This document shows, piece after piece, positions 45,322 to 54,464 of a stretch of 64,000 nucleotides of DNA. Within the stretch, counting starts at the first letter, position 1. Every line of letters begins with the position of its first letter. A program made the position numbers and the translations under genes. The notes under the pieces were generated by a model that saw only the letters and a program-made list of their open reading frames with translations, did no database searches and had not been told where the DNA came from. Source of the DNA: Negativicutes bacterium (GTDB taxonomy: Bacteria > Bacillota_C > Negativicutes > Sporomusales_B > JARLHX01); assembly GCA_031292015.1 (NCBI GenBank), contig JARLHY010000023.1:1-64000 (forward strand), in the 5' to 3' direction.

Positions 45322-45364
45322 GCAAAAGAAAAACAGCCTGATGACCGGTTTTCAGGCTGTAGAG

Positions 45365-45398
45365 TAATCCACTGCGTTTGGCGGTGGGTTATTTTTTT
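45365..45398 (+). terminator. Terminator after the Asp-Phe tRNAs
   Basis: TAATCCAC-GC faces GC-GTGGGTTA, followed by seven Ts. A second hairpin CAGCCTGA...TCAGGCTG lies just upstream (45335-45360). Confidence 0.8.
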
Positions 45399-45460
45399 AT
45401 GAGTAATTCTGGGGCTATCTTTTCCTGTCAGGCAGAAAAGGCAGCCCGGCTTTTGCCTGG

Positions 45461-47506
45461 CTAAAAGAGGCGGAATCTGCCCACCGCATCCTGAAGGGTT
45501 TGCGCGAGTTTCGCGAGAGCTGCGCTGGAGGAAGCGATTTCTTCGATGGTGGCGGACTGCTCCTCGGTAGCTGCAGACACGGTTTGAGTCTGGGAAGCCG
45601 TTGTCTTGCTCACTGTGTCAATGTCGCGGACTGATGCGACAATCTGTTGGCTGCCACTGGCCATCTGCTGGATGGCTGTCGAAATTTCGCTGATTTGCGA
45701 AGATACTTCATTGAACAGGGTATAGATATCCTTGAAAGTCTGGCCGGTTTCGTTCACGACTACGCTGCCCAGCCGCACTTCCTTGGTTCCCTCATTCATC
45801 GCAACAACCGCGCTATCGGTATCCTGTTGTATTTCGGCGACAAGCTCGGCGATTTTTTTCGCCGCCTCTTGCGATTGCTCGGCAAGTTTGCGGACCTCTT
45901 CCGCGACAACCGCGAAACCGCGACCTTGCTCGCCAGCTCTTGCGGCTTCGATGGCGGCATTCAAGGCCAGGAGGTTGGTCTGTCCGGCGATACCGGAAAT
46001 GGTGTCGACAATCTGGCCGATTTCTTTCGAACGTTCGCCTAGTTTGGTTACCACCTGGGCGGATCGGGTCACGGTTGCTTCAATATGACTCATTTGAGCG
46101 ACGGCTTTTTCCACCGCTTTGCCGCCTTCCTGGGCGGCGTCCGCCGATTTGGCCGACGTGCCGGCGACCGTATTGGTATTGTCTGCAATCTGCTGGATGC
46201 CTGTAGACATCTGCTCCACCACCGAAACGGTGGCGTCAACGGCCTTTAGTTGTTTTTCCGCTCCGGTGGCCACCTCGGTAATGACTCCTGCCACCTGATT
46301 GGCAGTCTGGGCCGATTGGTCGGCGCTGGCTGTCAGCTCCTCGCTGGACGCGGCAACCTGTTCGGCCTGCGTCTGAACCTGTTTCACCAATTCGCGCAGG
46401 TGGTCACTCATCAAAATGATGCTGTCAGACAACTGACCAAATTCACTTTTGGTTGTGACCATTTTCGTTAATTTTTTCAAATCGCCGGCGGCGATATCCT
46501 GCAGGATCTCGTTAATGCGCAAGATTGGGCGAACAAAGGAATTGCTGACCCGGTAAGTGATCGCCAGGGCCACAAAAAGACATAGCGCCGACAGGCCGAA
46601 GAGTATCCTAGTCAGGGAGGAGGCTTCGCTGGTGGCGTCGGCTCGTGATGTCGTCAGCAGAATGATCCAGCGGTTGCCGCCAACCAACTCCATGGGAGCG
46701 AAAAAGCCCATCTGGTCCCGGCCGTTGGTTGATTTATAAGTTGTCCGAAGCGGGGTGTTCTTTTCCACCACCGTCCGGAAAGCATTCAGCAAGGAGGAGT
46801 CCATCTTGACCCCGGCCCCGAGTTTTGCCTGCATTTCAGGCGCGATTTCACCGGTCAGAAGATTCATGGTGTTGACCAGTTCCGGGCGGGCGGCGTGAGC
46901 CAGATAGGGTCCGGTCTCGTCCAGCAGAGCCCCGTAACCGTCTTTTTTATATTTTATGGTCCCGATGATCGGATTCAGAATTTCCAGCGGATAGACGCCA
47001 ATAATCACTCCTACCAGTTGGCCGTCGCGGAGCACCGGGGTGCAAACGGCTTGGGAGAGCTTCTGGGTTAAACGGGAAGTGAAGATATGCGAAACATAAG
47101 ATTTCTTGGTTTCAACAACTTTCTTGAAATATTCCCGGTCGCCTACCTGAAGGGGGGCACCCGCATTATTGATCGCGGTTCCGTCAAGGGTGGCGAAAAA
47201 AACATCATCGAATTTCCCGGCTCGTTGCTTGGTCTCCGCCAAGGATGTCAAAAACTGGTCTTTGTCGCCGCTGCGGACGCGGGCCTGGGCTGCCAGATCT
47301 TCAATCTGGATAACCATTTTGTCGATTTCGCCTTTTACGCGGGAGATGGCGTTGGCCGCCAGTGCAGTCTCATTGCTGGCCAGGCTGGTTTCCAGGTACT
47401 GTTCGGCGAAATAGTAGCTTATGCCGGACACCACCAATAGCGTACAGACCAGCAGTGTCCCAATGATCAGCATGAGCCGGATGCGAATACTTTGGTACCA
47501 TTTCAT
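45461..47506 (-). CDS. Methyl-accepting chemotaxis protein
   Basis: 681 residues. One membrane helix near the N-terminus ([21 protein letters not shown]), a large dCache-type extracellular sensor domain with [20 protein letters not shown] and [12 protein letters not shown], a second helix near residue 305, then HAMP and a long coiled signalling domain. The hairpin tip ([20 protein letters not shown]) binds CheA/CheW. The ligand is unknown. The start [12 protein letters not shown] (47506) has AAGGTGAG upstream and gives a normal N-terminus. Confidence 0.93.
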   Translation of the reverse strand: MKWYQSIRIRLMLIIGTLLVCTLLVVSGISYYFAEQYLETSLASNETALAANAISRVKGEIDKMVIQIEDLAAQARVRSGDKDQFLTSLAETKQRAGKFDDVFFATLDGTAINNAGAPLQVGDREYFKKVVETKKSYVSHIFTSRLTQKLSQAVCTPVLRDGQLVGVIIGVYPLEILNPIIGTIKYKKDGYGALLDETGPYLAHAARPELVNTMNLLTGEIAPEMQAKLGAGVKMDSSLLNAFRTVVEKNTPLRTTYKSTNGRDQMGFFAPMELVGGNRWIILLTTSRADATSEASSLTRILFGLSALCLFVALAITYRVSNSFVRPILRINEILQDIAAGDLKKLTKMVTTKSEFGQLSDSIILMSDHLRELVKQVQTQAEQVAASSEELTASADQSAQTANQVAGVITEVATGAEKQLKAVDATVSVVEQMSTGIQQIADNTNTVAGTSAKSADAAQEGGKAVEKAVAQMSHIEATVTRSAQVVTKLGERSKEIGQIVDTISGIAGQTNLLALNAAIEAARAGEQGRGFAVVAEEVRKLAEQSQEAAKKIAELVAEIQQDTDSAVVAMNEGTKEVRLGSVVVNETGQTFKDIYTLFNEVSSQISEISTAIQQMASGSQQIVASVRDIDTVSKTTASQTQTVSAATEEQSATIEEIASSSAALAKLAQTLQDAVGRFRLF

Positions 47507-47765
47507 TTTCTCACTCACCTTCCGTTTTCGGTGCCGCATTTTCGTCCGCAACCGCTGGGAGTATGGCGTTTTCTGCAAGATCGCGGATTGGTCAAAATAG
47601 TAAGTAAAGCTCTTGTCTTAGCTGATATTTAATGTTTAATTCTTTACAAAATAATATTTTCCTGCAAAAAATGGGATTATTCGGCAATATAGGGCATGGT
47701 TCCCTGTTAATCCGTTTTTTCTGGGAAGGCAGGCATCCAGGGTACAAGTTGTTGTAACAGGCGGC

Positions 47766-48299
47766 TTGCTGCTGTTACTGGCGAAAACCACCAGGTATAG
47801 GCTGTTTCCTCCGGCAGATGCTAACAATGCGAAGGAGGGAAAGGCTCTGGGAATAAGACCGCTGCTGACCGGCTGGCTGGTCCTGACTGCCGTGTTCATG
47901 TTGCTCAGCTATGCTGCTGAACCTTATTTTGCCGACTACACCGTCGCTGACAATGACTTCGCCCACTCCCTCGCAGGAGAAATGCTGGCCGACTTGGAAC
48001 AAATATACATAGATGCCGACAGCGTTTTGGACAAAGACCGGCAACAACGCCTGGCGGACGGCGAAAGCCGCTTCGCAGGGTGGAAATACGCGGCAACCCA
48101 TTTTAAAGGCCGGTTGGCCGAAGATTTCGTCTATGCCTTCGCTCTGGCCGAAGACGGCTGCCGCCTTGCCCTGCAAGCCGGCGCCGCACCGGGTAGCTAC
48201 CGGCGTCGCTCCGCCGCTGAACGTTTCAGGCGGGCCCGGGAACAGTTCGGCCTGATCGCCGACAAAGATTATCGGCAACATTGCCGGACAGGCGGGTGA
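47766..48299 (+). CDS. Hypothetical membrane-anchored protein
   Basis: Up to 177 residues. One hydrophobic segment (PLLTGWLVLTAVFMLLSYAA) near the start acts as a signal anchor or signal peptide; the remainder is soluble, helical and charged, with DADSVLDKDRQQRLADGE and a basic C-terminus. No family recognised. The start is uncertain: no ATG is in a good place, and TTG at 47766 lacks ideal spacing, while AAGGAGGG at 47832 would suit a rare start nearby. The gene is 3 bases from the phosphoribosyltransferase gene. Confidence 0.5.
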   Translation: MLLLLAKTTRYRLFPPADANNAKEGKALGIRPLLTGWLVLTAVFMLLSYAAEPYFADYTVADNDFAHSLAGEMLADLEQIYIDADSVLDKDRQQRLADGESRFAGWKYAATHFKGRLAEDFVYAFALAEDGCRLALQAGAAPGSYRRRSAAERFRRAREQFGLIADKDYRQHCRTGG

Positions 48300-48302
48300 A
48301 AA

Positions 48303-48944
48303 ATGTATCAGAACCGGCAGGCCGCAGGAGAAGTACTGGCCGGAAAGCTGGCGGACCGGCGTTTTGCTGCTCCGGTCGTCCTGGCCGTACCCCGCGGGGG
48401 AATCGTCGTTGCCGCCCCTGTTGCCCGACGGCTAAGCGTGGCTCTCGGGGTGCTGGTCACGCGCAAAATCGGTCATCCGGTCAACCCTGAGGTGGCAGTC
48501 GGGGCGGTTATGGCTGACGGCAGCGCTATTCTCGATGAGAACCTCATCCGGCGAACGGCGGTCAGCCGGGATTATCTGCAGCAGGCGATTGCCGCCGAGT
48601 ACGCCGAACTGAAGCGGCGGCTGGTGCTTTATACCGGCTCGGAGCTGCCGGCGCCAGTGGGCGGCAAGACGGCGGTCATCGTCGATGATGGGATTGCCAC
48701 AGGCTACACTGTGCGGGCCGCGATTACCTGGCTCAAAACCTTGGGCCCGGCCAAAATCGTCGTGGCGGTGCCTGTCGCCCCGCCGGAAACCATCGCCGAC
48801 CTTGCCCGGGAGGTGGATGAGATCATCTGTCCGCTGCAGCCGGCGTTATTTCAGGCGGTGGGCATGCATTACCAGGAGTTTCCCCAGAATAGCGATGCCG
48901 AGGTGCTGGCCATCCTGGCCGAAAGTAATCCAAACCGGTCATAA
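48303..48944 (+). CDS. Phosphoribosyltransferase-family protein
   Basis: 213 residues of the type I phosphoribosyltransferase fold. The PRPP-binding motif is AVIVDDGIATGYTVRAA (about residues 123-139); the N-terminal PRGGIVVAAPVA and TRKIGHPVNPEVAVGAV are characteristic of COG1926 proteins rather than purine salvage enzymes. In other bacteria these are often next to esterases or stress genes. Its substrate is unknown. A repeat element begins 10 bases after the stop. Confidence 0.8.
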   Translation: MYQNRQAAGEVLAGKLADRRFAAPVVLAVPRGGIVVAAPVARRLSVALGVLVTRKIGHPVNPEVAVGAVMADGSAILDENLIRRTAVSRDYLQQAIAAEYAELKRRLVLYTGSELPAPVGGKTAVIVDDGIATGYTVRAAITWLKTLGPAKIVVAVPVAPPETIADLAREVDEIICPLQPALFQAVGMHYQEFPQNSDAEVLAILAESNPNRS

Positions 48945-48954
48945 CCTGGCCGGT

Positions 48955-49079
48955 CAGACCGTTGATAAACCCCCATCTGCTTTGTTGGCCCCACAAACCC
49001 ATTGCTAGCGTACTTCCCAGTACGCGTCGCTGCTGGGTTTGCGGGGCCGTCGTGCATCTGAGGATTTCTTAACGGCCTG
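48955..49079 (+). repeat. Hairpin repeat element, copy B
   Basis: A 125-bp element, reverse-complement relative to copy A on the window, with ends CAGACCGTTGATAAACC and TTAACGGCCTG that are imperfect inverted repeats. Shared blocks with copy A are the inverse of CGCGTACTGGGAAGTACGC and GCAGATGGGGGTTTATC. It sits 10 bases after the phosphoribosyltransferase stop. Confidence 0.75.
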
Positions 49080-49185
49080 AAAAATTGGTTTCTTAACAAC
49101 CTGGCCGGTTTTTTTTCTGCCGGCAGGGCAAACAGTCCAAACGGCGAATGATATTTGTGGGAATTATTGGTGAGGTGGTGGAACA

Positions 49186-51177
49186 ATGGTTGATGCCTCC
49201 GGCTACACGGACGCTGTTCTTCCGGCCTGGGCCGGTTTCATTGCCGGCGCAAGCCAAACTCACACCGTTAACCCGCATATTGTCACGTCATGGCGCCGCT
49301 GCCGCCAGTCCGGGGTTGATCCCTATGGCACAGCGCCGCATCATTCGCTGGATCCGGCGACCCTCGGCAGAAGGCTTGAGGAGAAGAACGAACTCATCAA
49401 AGTGGCCACACCCTTCATGGCCAATCTTTATAAGTTCGTCAAAGGCTCCGGCTTTGTGGTCGTACTTACCGACGAAAACGGCTACATCATGGAAATGTTC
49501 GGCGACGAGGACACCCTGCAGAATCCCATGACCCGCGATTTCTTTCCAGGTGCCGGCTGGCACGAGGCGGAGGCCGGCACCAACGCCATCGGTACGGCTC
49601 TGATGACAAAAGAGCCGATTCAGGTTTCCGGGGCGGAACATTACTGCCGCAAACACCACTGCCTGACCTGTTCGTCCGCCCCGATTCTTGACGTCGACGA
49701 ACGGATCATCGGCATTCTTGACATGTCCGGCGCCTCTTACTCCTCCCACCTGCACACTCTGGGGATCGTGGTCGCGGCAGCTGAAGCTATCATGGCCCAG
49801 CTGCGGTTTCGTCGCAAAAATCAGGAACTGGCCCTGATTAATAACCGGCTGACCAATTTTTTCAACGCCGTATCCGACGGGGTTGTCATTGTTGATAAGA
49901 ATAAGGCCGTAATCCAGCTCAACCCGGCGGCTAAGGCGATGATCGGCAAAGAGGCTCTGGGGCTTCCGGTCAACCGGCTGCTGGAGCCCCGCGCCGCCGC
50001 GAAAGGGACGCCGCTACTCATTGACAAGCCGTACACAGAAGTGGAGATGATGCTGGACACCAAAGATGGCTGCCGTCACTGTCTGGCTTCCGGTGAGCCG
50101 GTCTTCAACGACCAGGGGGCGATAACCGGCGGCATCATCATTCTGCGGTCGATCAAACAGGTGCAGAATCTGGTCAACCGGTTCAGCGGCTACTCCGCCA
50201 ACCTCCAGTTCCGCGACATCGTCGGGGAAAGTGTTGAAATTCACGAAGCAATCCGGCTGGCGACCCTGGCCGCGACTACCACCGCCAATATTTTGCTGCA
50301 GGGTGAAAGCGGAACCGGGAAGGAAATCTTCGCCCAGGCTATCCACAACCGCAGTCCCCAGGGCAGTGGACCGTTCATCGCCGTGAACTGCGGCGCCATC
50401 CCGCGGGAGCTGATCGGCAGCGAATTGTTCGGTTACGAGGAGGGGGCTTTTACCGGGGCCAAACGAGGCGGTAAGCCCGGCAAGTTTGAGCTGGCGTCCG
50501 GGGGAACCCTTTTTCTGGACGAGATCGGCGACATGCCGCTGGAGCAGCAGAGCGCCCTGCTCCGGGTGATCCAGGAGAAAAGAGTGACCCGCATCGGCGG
50601 CAACAATACCATACCTGTCAATGTCCGGCTGATCTGCGCCACCAACAAAAACCTGATGCAGGAAGTGGAAAAAGGGGCCTTCCGGCAGGATTTATACTAC
50701 CGCCTGAATGTCATGGCCATCACCATTCCGCCGCTGGTCAACCGTACCGCTGACATACCGCTGCTTTTCCGCCACTTCCTCGATAAAATCGGCCGGGACC
50801 GGAATTGTAAGTTCGCCGCCGAACCGGAAGTAATCGAGGCCCTGAAGCACTACCACTGGCCGGGCAATGTCCGCGAACTGCAAAATGTGGTGGAAAGAGC
50901 CGCCAGTTTCGCCGAAGACGGAATCATCGCCCTGCAGCATCTGCCGGCAGAGATCGTAGCGCCGCTGCCGATAGCGCGGCTTCACCTGGCTGCTGTGACG
51001 GCCAACGTCCCCGCTAACCGGGCTCAGCGGCAGCAAGTAGCCAAAGACAGCGAAAAGCACAAAATTATCAGCCTGCTGAACCTGCATGCCGGTAACGTCA
51101 GCCAGGTGGCCAGGGAAATGGGACTGTCCCGTAAAACCCTGTACAATAAAATGCGGGTCTATTCGATTCACAACTAG
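49186..51177 (+). CDS. Sigma-54-dependent transcriptional activator (AcoR type)
   Basis: 663 residues. An N-terminal GAF-like sensor region with a Cys/His cluster HYCRKHHCLTCSSAP (near residue 147) is followed by a PAS domain (near 220-330), a sigma-54 AAA+ domain with Walker A GESGTGKEIF (near 370), the GAFTGA loop contacting sigma-54, and a Fis-type helix-turn-helix at the end (GNVSQVAREMGLSRKTLYNKM). The Cys/His cluster could hold a metal or redox signal. It lies just upstream of a -24/-12 promoter and palindromic binding sites, so it very probably activates the mop operon. Confidence 0.93.
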   Translation: MVDASGYTDAVLPAWAGFIAGASQTHTVNPHIVTSWRRCRQSGVDPYGTAPHHSLDPATLGRRLEEKNELIKVATPFMANLYKFVKGSGFVVVLTDENGYIMEMFGDEDTLQNPMTRDFFPGAGWHEAEAGTNAIGTALMTKEPIQVSGAEHYCRKHHCLTCSSAPILDVDERIIGILDMSGASYSSHLHTLGIVVAAAEAIMAQLRFRRKNQELALINNRLTNFFNAVSDGVVIVDKNKAVIQLNPAAKAMIGKEALGLPVNRLLEPRAAAKGTPLLIDKPYTEVEMMLDTKDGCRHCLASGEPVFNDQGAITGGIIILRSIKQVQNLVNRFSGYSANLQFRDIVGESVEIHEAIRLATLAATTTANILLQGESGTGKEIFAQAIHNRSPQGSGPFIAVNCGAIPRELIGSELFGYEEGAFTGAKRGGKPGKFELASGGTLFLDEIGDMPLEQQSALLRVIQEKRVTRIGGNNTIPVNVRLICATNKNLMQEVEKGAFRQDLYYRLNVMAITIPPLVNRTADIPLLFRHFLDKIGRDRNCKFAAEPEVIEALKHYHWPGNVRELQNVVERAASFAEDGIIALQHLPAEIVAPLPIARLHLAAVTANVPANRAQRQQVAKDSEKHKIISLLNLHAGNVSQVAREMGLSRKTLYNKMRVYSIHN

Positions 51178-51180
51178 GGA

Positions 51181-51232
51181 GTGTTACCTGGAAGTGTAAA
51201 ACATGTAACCATCTTTTACATATAGGTAACAC
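51181..51232. promoter_or_regulatory. Palindromic activator binding region upstream of mop
   Basis: GTGTTACCT (51181-51189) faces AGGTAACAC (51224-51232), and inside lie TGTAAAACATG, ATGTAACC and TTTTACAT, repeated halves of the same word. About 85-135 bases upstream of the -24/-12 promoter, this is the expected distance for a sigma-54 enhancer. Confidence 0.6.
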
Positions 51233-51274
51233 TCATTACACGTAATTTGCCGCTATACCCCGCTAAGGAGCCTC

Positions 51275-51306
51275 ATCCGTCCCGCCGCCAGGCGGGATGG
51301 ATTTTT
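51275..51306 (+). terminator. Terminator of the activator gene
   Basis: ATCCGTCCCGCC-GCCA-GGCGGGATGGAT, a near-perfect 12-bp stem followed by TTTTT. It isolates the regulator transcript from the sigma-54 promoter just downstream. Confidence 0.85.
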
Positions 51307-51316
51307 TATTGTTTGT

Positions 51317-51332
51317 TGGCATCTATTTTGCA
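51317..51332 (+). promoter_or_regulatory. Sigma-54 promoter of the mop operon
   Basis: TGGCATCTATTTTGCA has GG at -24 and GC at -12, exactly 12 bases apart, close to the consensus TGGCAC-N5-TTGCA. The transcript should start near 51344, giving a 260-base leader before mop. Confidence 0.85.
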
Positions 51333-51425
51333 GTAGTATTATCTGCCAATCGATGGCTTCGTTAGGTTAGCGAAAGCTGAACCCTACGGCAGAAAAAGGA
51401 ATACAGTGCATTTCAATGAGGAGAC

Positions 51426-51467
51426 AAAGCAAAGCGCTGGTTCTTTTGCCGTGCTTTGCTTTTTTTT
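51426..51467 (+). terminator. Terminator inside the mop leader
   Basis: AAAGCAAAGC (51426-51435) pairs with GCTTTGCTTT (51453-51462) followed by more Ts (eight in a row). It lies about 85 bases after the predicted start site and 135 bases before mop, so it can work as an attenuator. The stretch before it (51358-51425) carries a GGTTAGC-GAAA-GCT-G-AACC hairpin. Confidence 0.7.
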
Positions 51468-51603
51468 GCTTAAAATCCGGCAAAGGCGGACTGTTCCCCG
51501 GCAACAACAGCTGAGGAGTCCGGCGCCAGTCTGACGGAAGGAGGGAAGAACAGCGGTAAAGCCGACAGCATGAAAACGCCAAAAAGAATAAGGGGGGATC
51601 ATT

Positions 51604-54357
51604 ATGCAAAAGAAAGTCCTGAATATCAATGGGTTGCCCAGGACGCTGATTGTCGATCCGGAGGTCAGCCTGGCCAGCGTGTTGCGGCAACAGCTGCTGC
51701 TGACCGGCTGTAAGGTCGGCTGCAATCAGGGCCAGTGCGGCAGCTGCTCGATCCTGCTTGACGGAAAAGTAACCCGTTCCTGTATCGTCAAGATGGGCAG
51801 AGTGCCGGATGAGGCCCAAATCGTCACCATTGAAGGGATTGGTACCCCGGAAAATCTCCATCCGCTGCAGGTCGCCTGGATGGCTTACGGCTGTGCCCAG
51901 TGCGGTTTCTGCAGCCCCGGGTTTATCCTGTCAGCCAAAGGTTTGCTGGACAGCAACCTTTCTCCCACCAGGGAGGAAGTCCGCGACTGGTTCCAGAAAA
52001 ACCGCAACGCCTGCCGCTGCACCGGTTACAAGCCGCTGGTGGACGCGGTCATGGCCGCAGCGGGTGTTCTCCGCGGCGAGACGAGCAAAGCGGATCTGCT
52101 CTTCAAGCCGGTGGATAACAAAATCTATGGCACCACCTATCACCGTCCTTCCGCTGTCAGAAAGGTGACCGGCACCTGGGATTTCGGCGCCGATGTCGCC
52201 CTGCAGATGCCGCCGGGAGCGCTGCGCCTGGCGCTGGTGCAGGCCGAGGTGTCCCATGCCAACATCAAGGGCATCGACACCGCCGCAGCCGAAAAGATGC
52301 CGGGGGTTTACAAAGTCGTCACCCACAGGGACGTCAAAGGCAAAAACCGCATCACTGGTTTGATTACCTTCCCTACTAACAAAGGTGACGGTTGGGACCG
52401 CCCGATTCTCTGCGACGAGAAAGTCTTCCAGTTCGGTGACGCCATCGCCATCGTTTGCGCCGACACCGAAGAACACGCCACGGCTGCGGCCGCAAAGGTC
52501 AAAGTCGAGCTTGAGGTCCTTCCGGCCTACATGAGCGCGCCGGCCGCCATGGCCGCCGACGCCATGGAGATTCATCCCGGCACGCCCAATGTCTATTACG
52601 AGCAGGGCCTGGTAAAGGGTGAAGAGACCGGCCCGATCATGGAAAGTCCGGAGGTTGTCACTGTCGAGGTCGACACCTTCTGCAGCCGGCAGCCCCACCT
52701 TACCATCGAGCCGGACTGCGGCAATGCCTATATCGACGAAGAAGGCCGCCTGACCATCCACTCCAAGAGCATCGGCATCCATCTGCACCACGCCATGATT
52801 GTCGCCGGCATCGGCGTCGAACCCGAGAAATGCCGCATTGTCCAGAATCCGTCCGGCGGCACCTTCGGCTATAAATTCAGCCCCACCATGGAGGCGCTTC
52901 TCGGCGTGGCCTGCCTGGCCACCGGCCGCCCGGTCTCGCTGAATTACTCCATGTATCAGCACATCACCTACACCGGCAAACGGTCTCCCGGCTTCGTCAA
53001 ATGCAAGCTGGCCGCGGACAAAACCGGTAAACTGCTGGCGATGGAAAGCGACTGGACCATCGACCATGGCCCCTATTCCGAGTTCGGGGACCTCTTGACC
53101 CAGCGGCAGGCTCAGTTCACCGGCGCCGGTTACGACATCCCGAACATCCGCGGCAAGGGCCGCACGGTTTGCACCAACCATGCCTGGGGATCGGCTTTTC
53201 GCGCCTACGGATCGCCGCAAGCCTTCCTGGCCTCGGAGATCGCCATGGACGAATTGGCCGAAAAGCTCGGTATCGATCCGCTGGAACTGCGGTTCAAGAA
53301 TATCTACCGTCCGGGAGCCACCACGCCCACGCAGCAAGAACCGGAAGTGTTCTGCCTCGAAGAAATGCTCAACAAGCTCCGCCCGTTGTGGCAGGCAGCC
53401 AAACTGCGCTGCAGCGAGTTTTCCGCCCCGGGCAAAAAACGTGGCGTCGGGTTGGCCCTGGGTATCTACGGCTGCGGCCTCGACGGCCCGGACGGCTCGG
53501 TGGCCTGGGTCGAGCTGACCAAAGCCGGCGTGACGGTCGGCGTATCCTGGCAGGATCACGGTCAGGGAGCAGATCTCGCCGCCCTGACCCATGCCCACGA
53601 AACCCTTCGCCAGGCCGGCTTCAGGCCAGAGGAAATCAAGCTGGTCATGAACGACACGGCTTTCAGCCCGGCCAGCGGCCCGTCCGGCGGCAGCCGGCAG
53701 AACGTGATGAGCGGCAACGCCGTCAGGGTCGGCTGTGAGATGCTGCTGGGCGCCATGCGCAAGGCCGACGGCTCCTACCGCAGCTATGACGAGATGGTGG
53801 CCGGTAACATTCCCCTCCGCTACGAAGGCAAATGGGCCGCCTCCGCCTGCACTCCCTGCGACGCCGTGACCGGCAAGGGCGACCCCTTCGCCATCTACAT
53901 GTATGAAATCTTTATGCCGGAAGTCGAGGTCGATCTAAAGACAGGCAAAGCCAAAGTGGTCAAGTTCACCACCATCGCCGATGTTGGCACAATCACCAAC
54001 AAGGCGACAGTGGACGGCCAGATATACGGCGGTCTGGCTCAGGGCATCGGTCTTGCTCTTACCGAAGACTTCGAAGACCTCAAGAAACACACTAGCCTGG
54101 TCGGCTGCGGACTGCCCTTCATCCAGGACATCCCGGATGACGTGGAAATCATCTACAACGTCACCCCCCGCCCGCTCGGGCCCTACGGTGCCGCCGGTGT
54201 GGGCGAGGCGCCGCTGACTGCCCCACACCCCGCCATCCTCAACGCAATCTACAACGCCTGCGGTGTACGGATTTACGCCGTTCCGGCCCTGCCGGACAAA
54301 ATCAGGGCCGGTCTCGAGGCCTTGGCGGCGAAGCAGCAGGCGGCTGCCGACAAGTAA
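51604..54357 (+). CDS. mop: Molybdenum aldehyde oxidoreductase (Mop type)
   Basis: 917 residues, very like the D. gigas aldehyde oxidoreductase, which has two [2Fe-2S] clusters and a molybdopterin-cytosine-dinucleotide cofactor and oxidises aldehydes to acids. The first cluster uses CKVGCNQGQCGSCS plus CIVK (near residues 39-62), the second CAQCGFC and CRCTG (near 100-140). Long stretches are nearly identical to MOP, including KGKNRITGLITFPTNKGDGW, EPDCGNAYI and MESDWTIDHGPYSEFGDLL. The catalytic Glu is in GVGEAPL (residue 868, versus Glu869 in MOP). There is no FAD domain. It lies behind a sigma-54 promoter and heads a long operon. Confidence 0.95.
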   Translation: MQKKVLNINGLPRTLIVDPEVSLASVLRQQLLLTGCKVGCNQGQCGSCSILLDGKVTRSCIVKMGRVPDEAQIVTIEGIGTPENLHPLQVAWMAYGCAQCGFCSPGFILSAKGLLDSNLSPTREEVRDWFQKNRNACRCTGYKPLVDAVMAAAGVLRGETSKADLLFKPVDNKIYGTTYHRPSAVRKVTGTWDFGADVALQMPPGALRLALVQAEVSHANIKGIDTAAAEKMPGVYKVVTHRDVKGKNRITGLITFPTNKGDGWDRPILCDEKVFQFGDAIAIVCADTEEHATAAAAKVKVELEVLPAYMSAPAAMAADAMEIHPGTPNVYYEQGLVKGEETGPIMESPEVVTVEVDTFCSRQPHLTIEPDCGNAYIDEEGRLTIHSKSIGIHLHHAMIVAGIGVEPEKCRIVQNPSGGTFGYKFSPTMEALLGVACLATGRPVSLNYSMYQHITYTGKRSPGFVKCKLAADKTGKLLAMESDWTIDHGPYSEFGDLLTQRQAQFTGAGYDIPNIRGKGRTVCTNHAWGSAFRAYGSPQAFLASEIAMDELAEKLGIDPLELRFKNIYRPGATTPTQQEPEVFCLEEMLNKLRPLWQAAKLRCSEFSAPGKKRGVGLALGIYGCGLDGPDGSVAWVELTKAGVTVGVSWQDHGQGADLAALTHAHETLRQAGFRPEEIKLVMNDTAFSPASGPSGGSRQNVMSGNAVRVGCEMLLGAMRKADGSYRSYDEMVAGNIPLRYEGKWAASACTPCDAVTGKGDPFAIYMYEIFMPEVEVDLKTGKAKVVKFTTIADVGTITNKATVDGQIYGGLAQGIGLALTEDFEDLKKHTSLVGCGLPFIQDIPDDVEIIYNVTPRPLGPYGAAGVGEAPLTAPHPAILNAIYNACGVRIYAVPALPDKIRAGLEALAAKQQAAADK

Positions 54358-54373
54358 GCCGGCCGGGCTAAAA

Positions 54374-54432
54374 CCTAAAACGAATCGGCCTGCCTGCTGC
54401 CGATTCGTTTTAGGCGCCCCTACGGGGGCGCA
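54374..54432 (+). repeat. Strong intercistronic hairpins after mop
   Basis: CCTAAAACGAATCGGC (54374-54389) pairs perfectly with its complement at 54399-54414 (16 bp), then GGCGCCCC-TAC-GGGGGCGC forms a second stem. There is no T-run, so it is more likely an mRNA-end stabiliser or partial terminator than a full terminator. Confidence 0.6.
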
Positions 54433-54464
54433 GCGTAAATTTTTCACAGAAACGAGCGAAAGCC

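Noticed and set aside
51344..51425. Moco riboswitch in the mop leader
   Set aside because: The conserved Moco motif as I recall it is not recognisable, so I call it an unclassified leader with an attenuator.
51931..53598. Long open frame of 555 codons antisense to mop
   Set aside because: It is a frame shadow of a G/C-rich coding region; its sequence resembles no protein and the sense strand encodes a full Mop.
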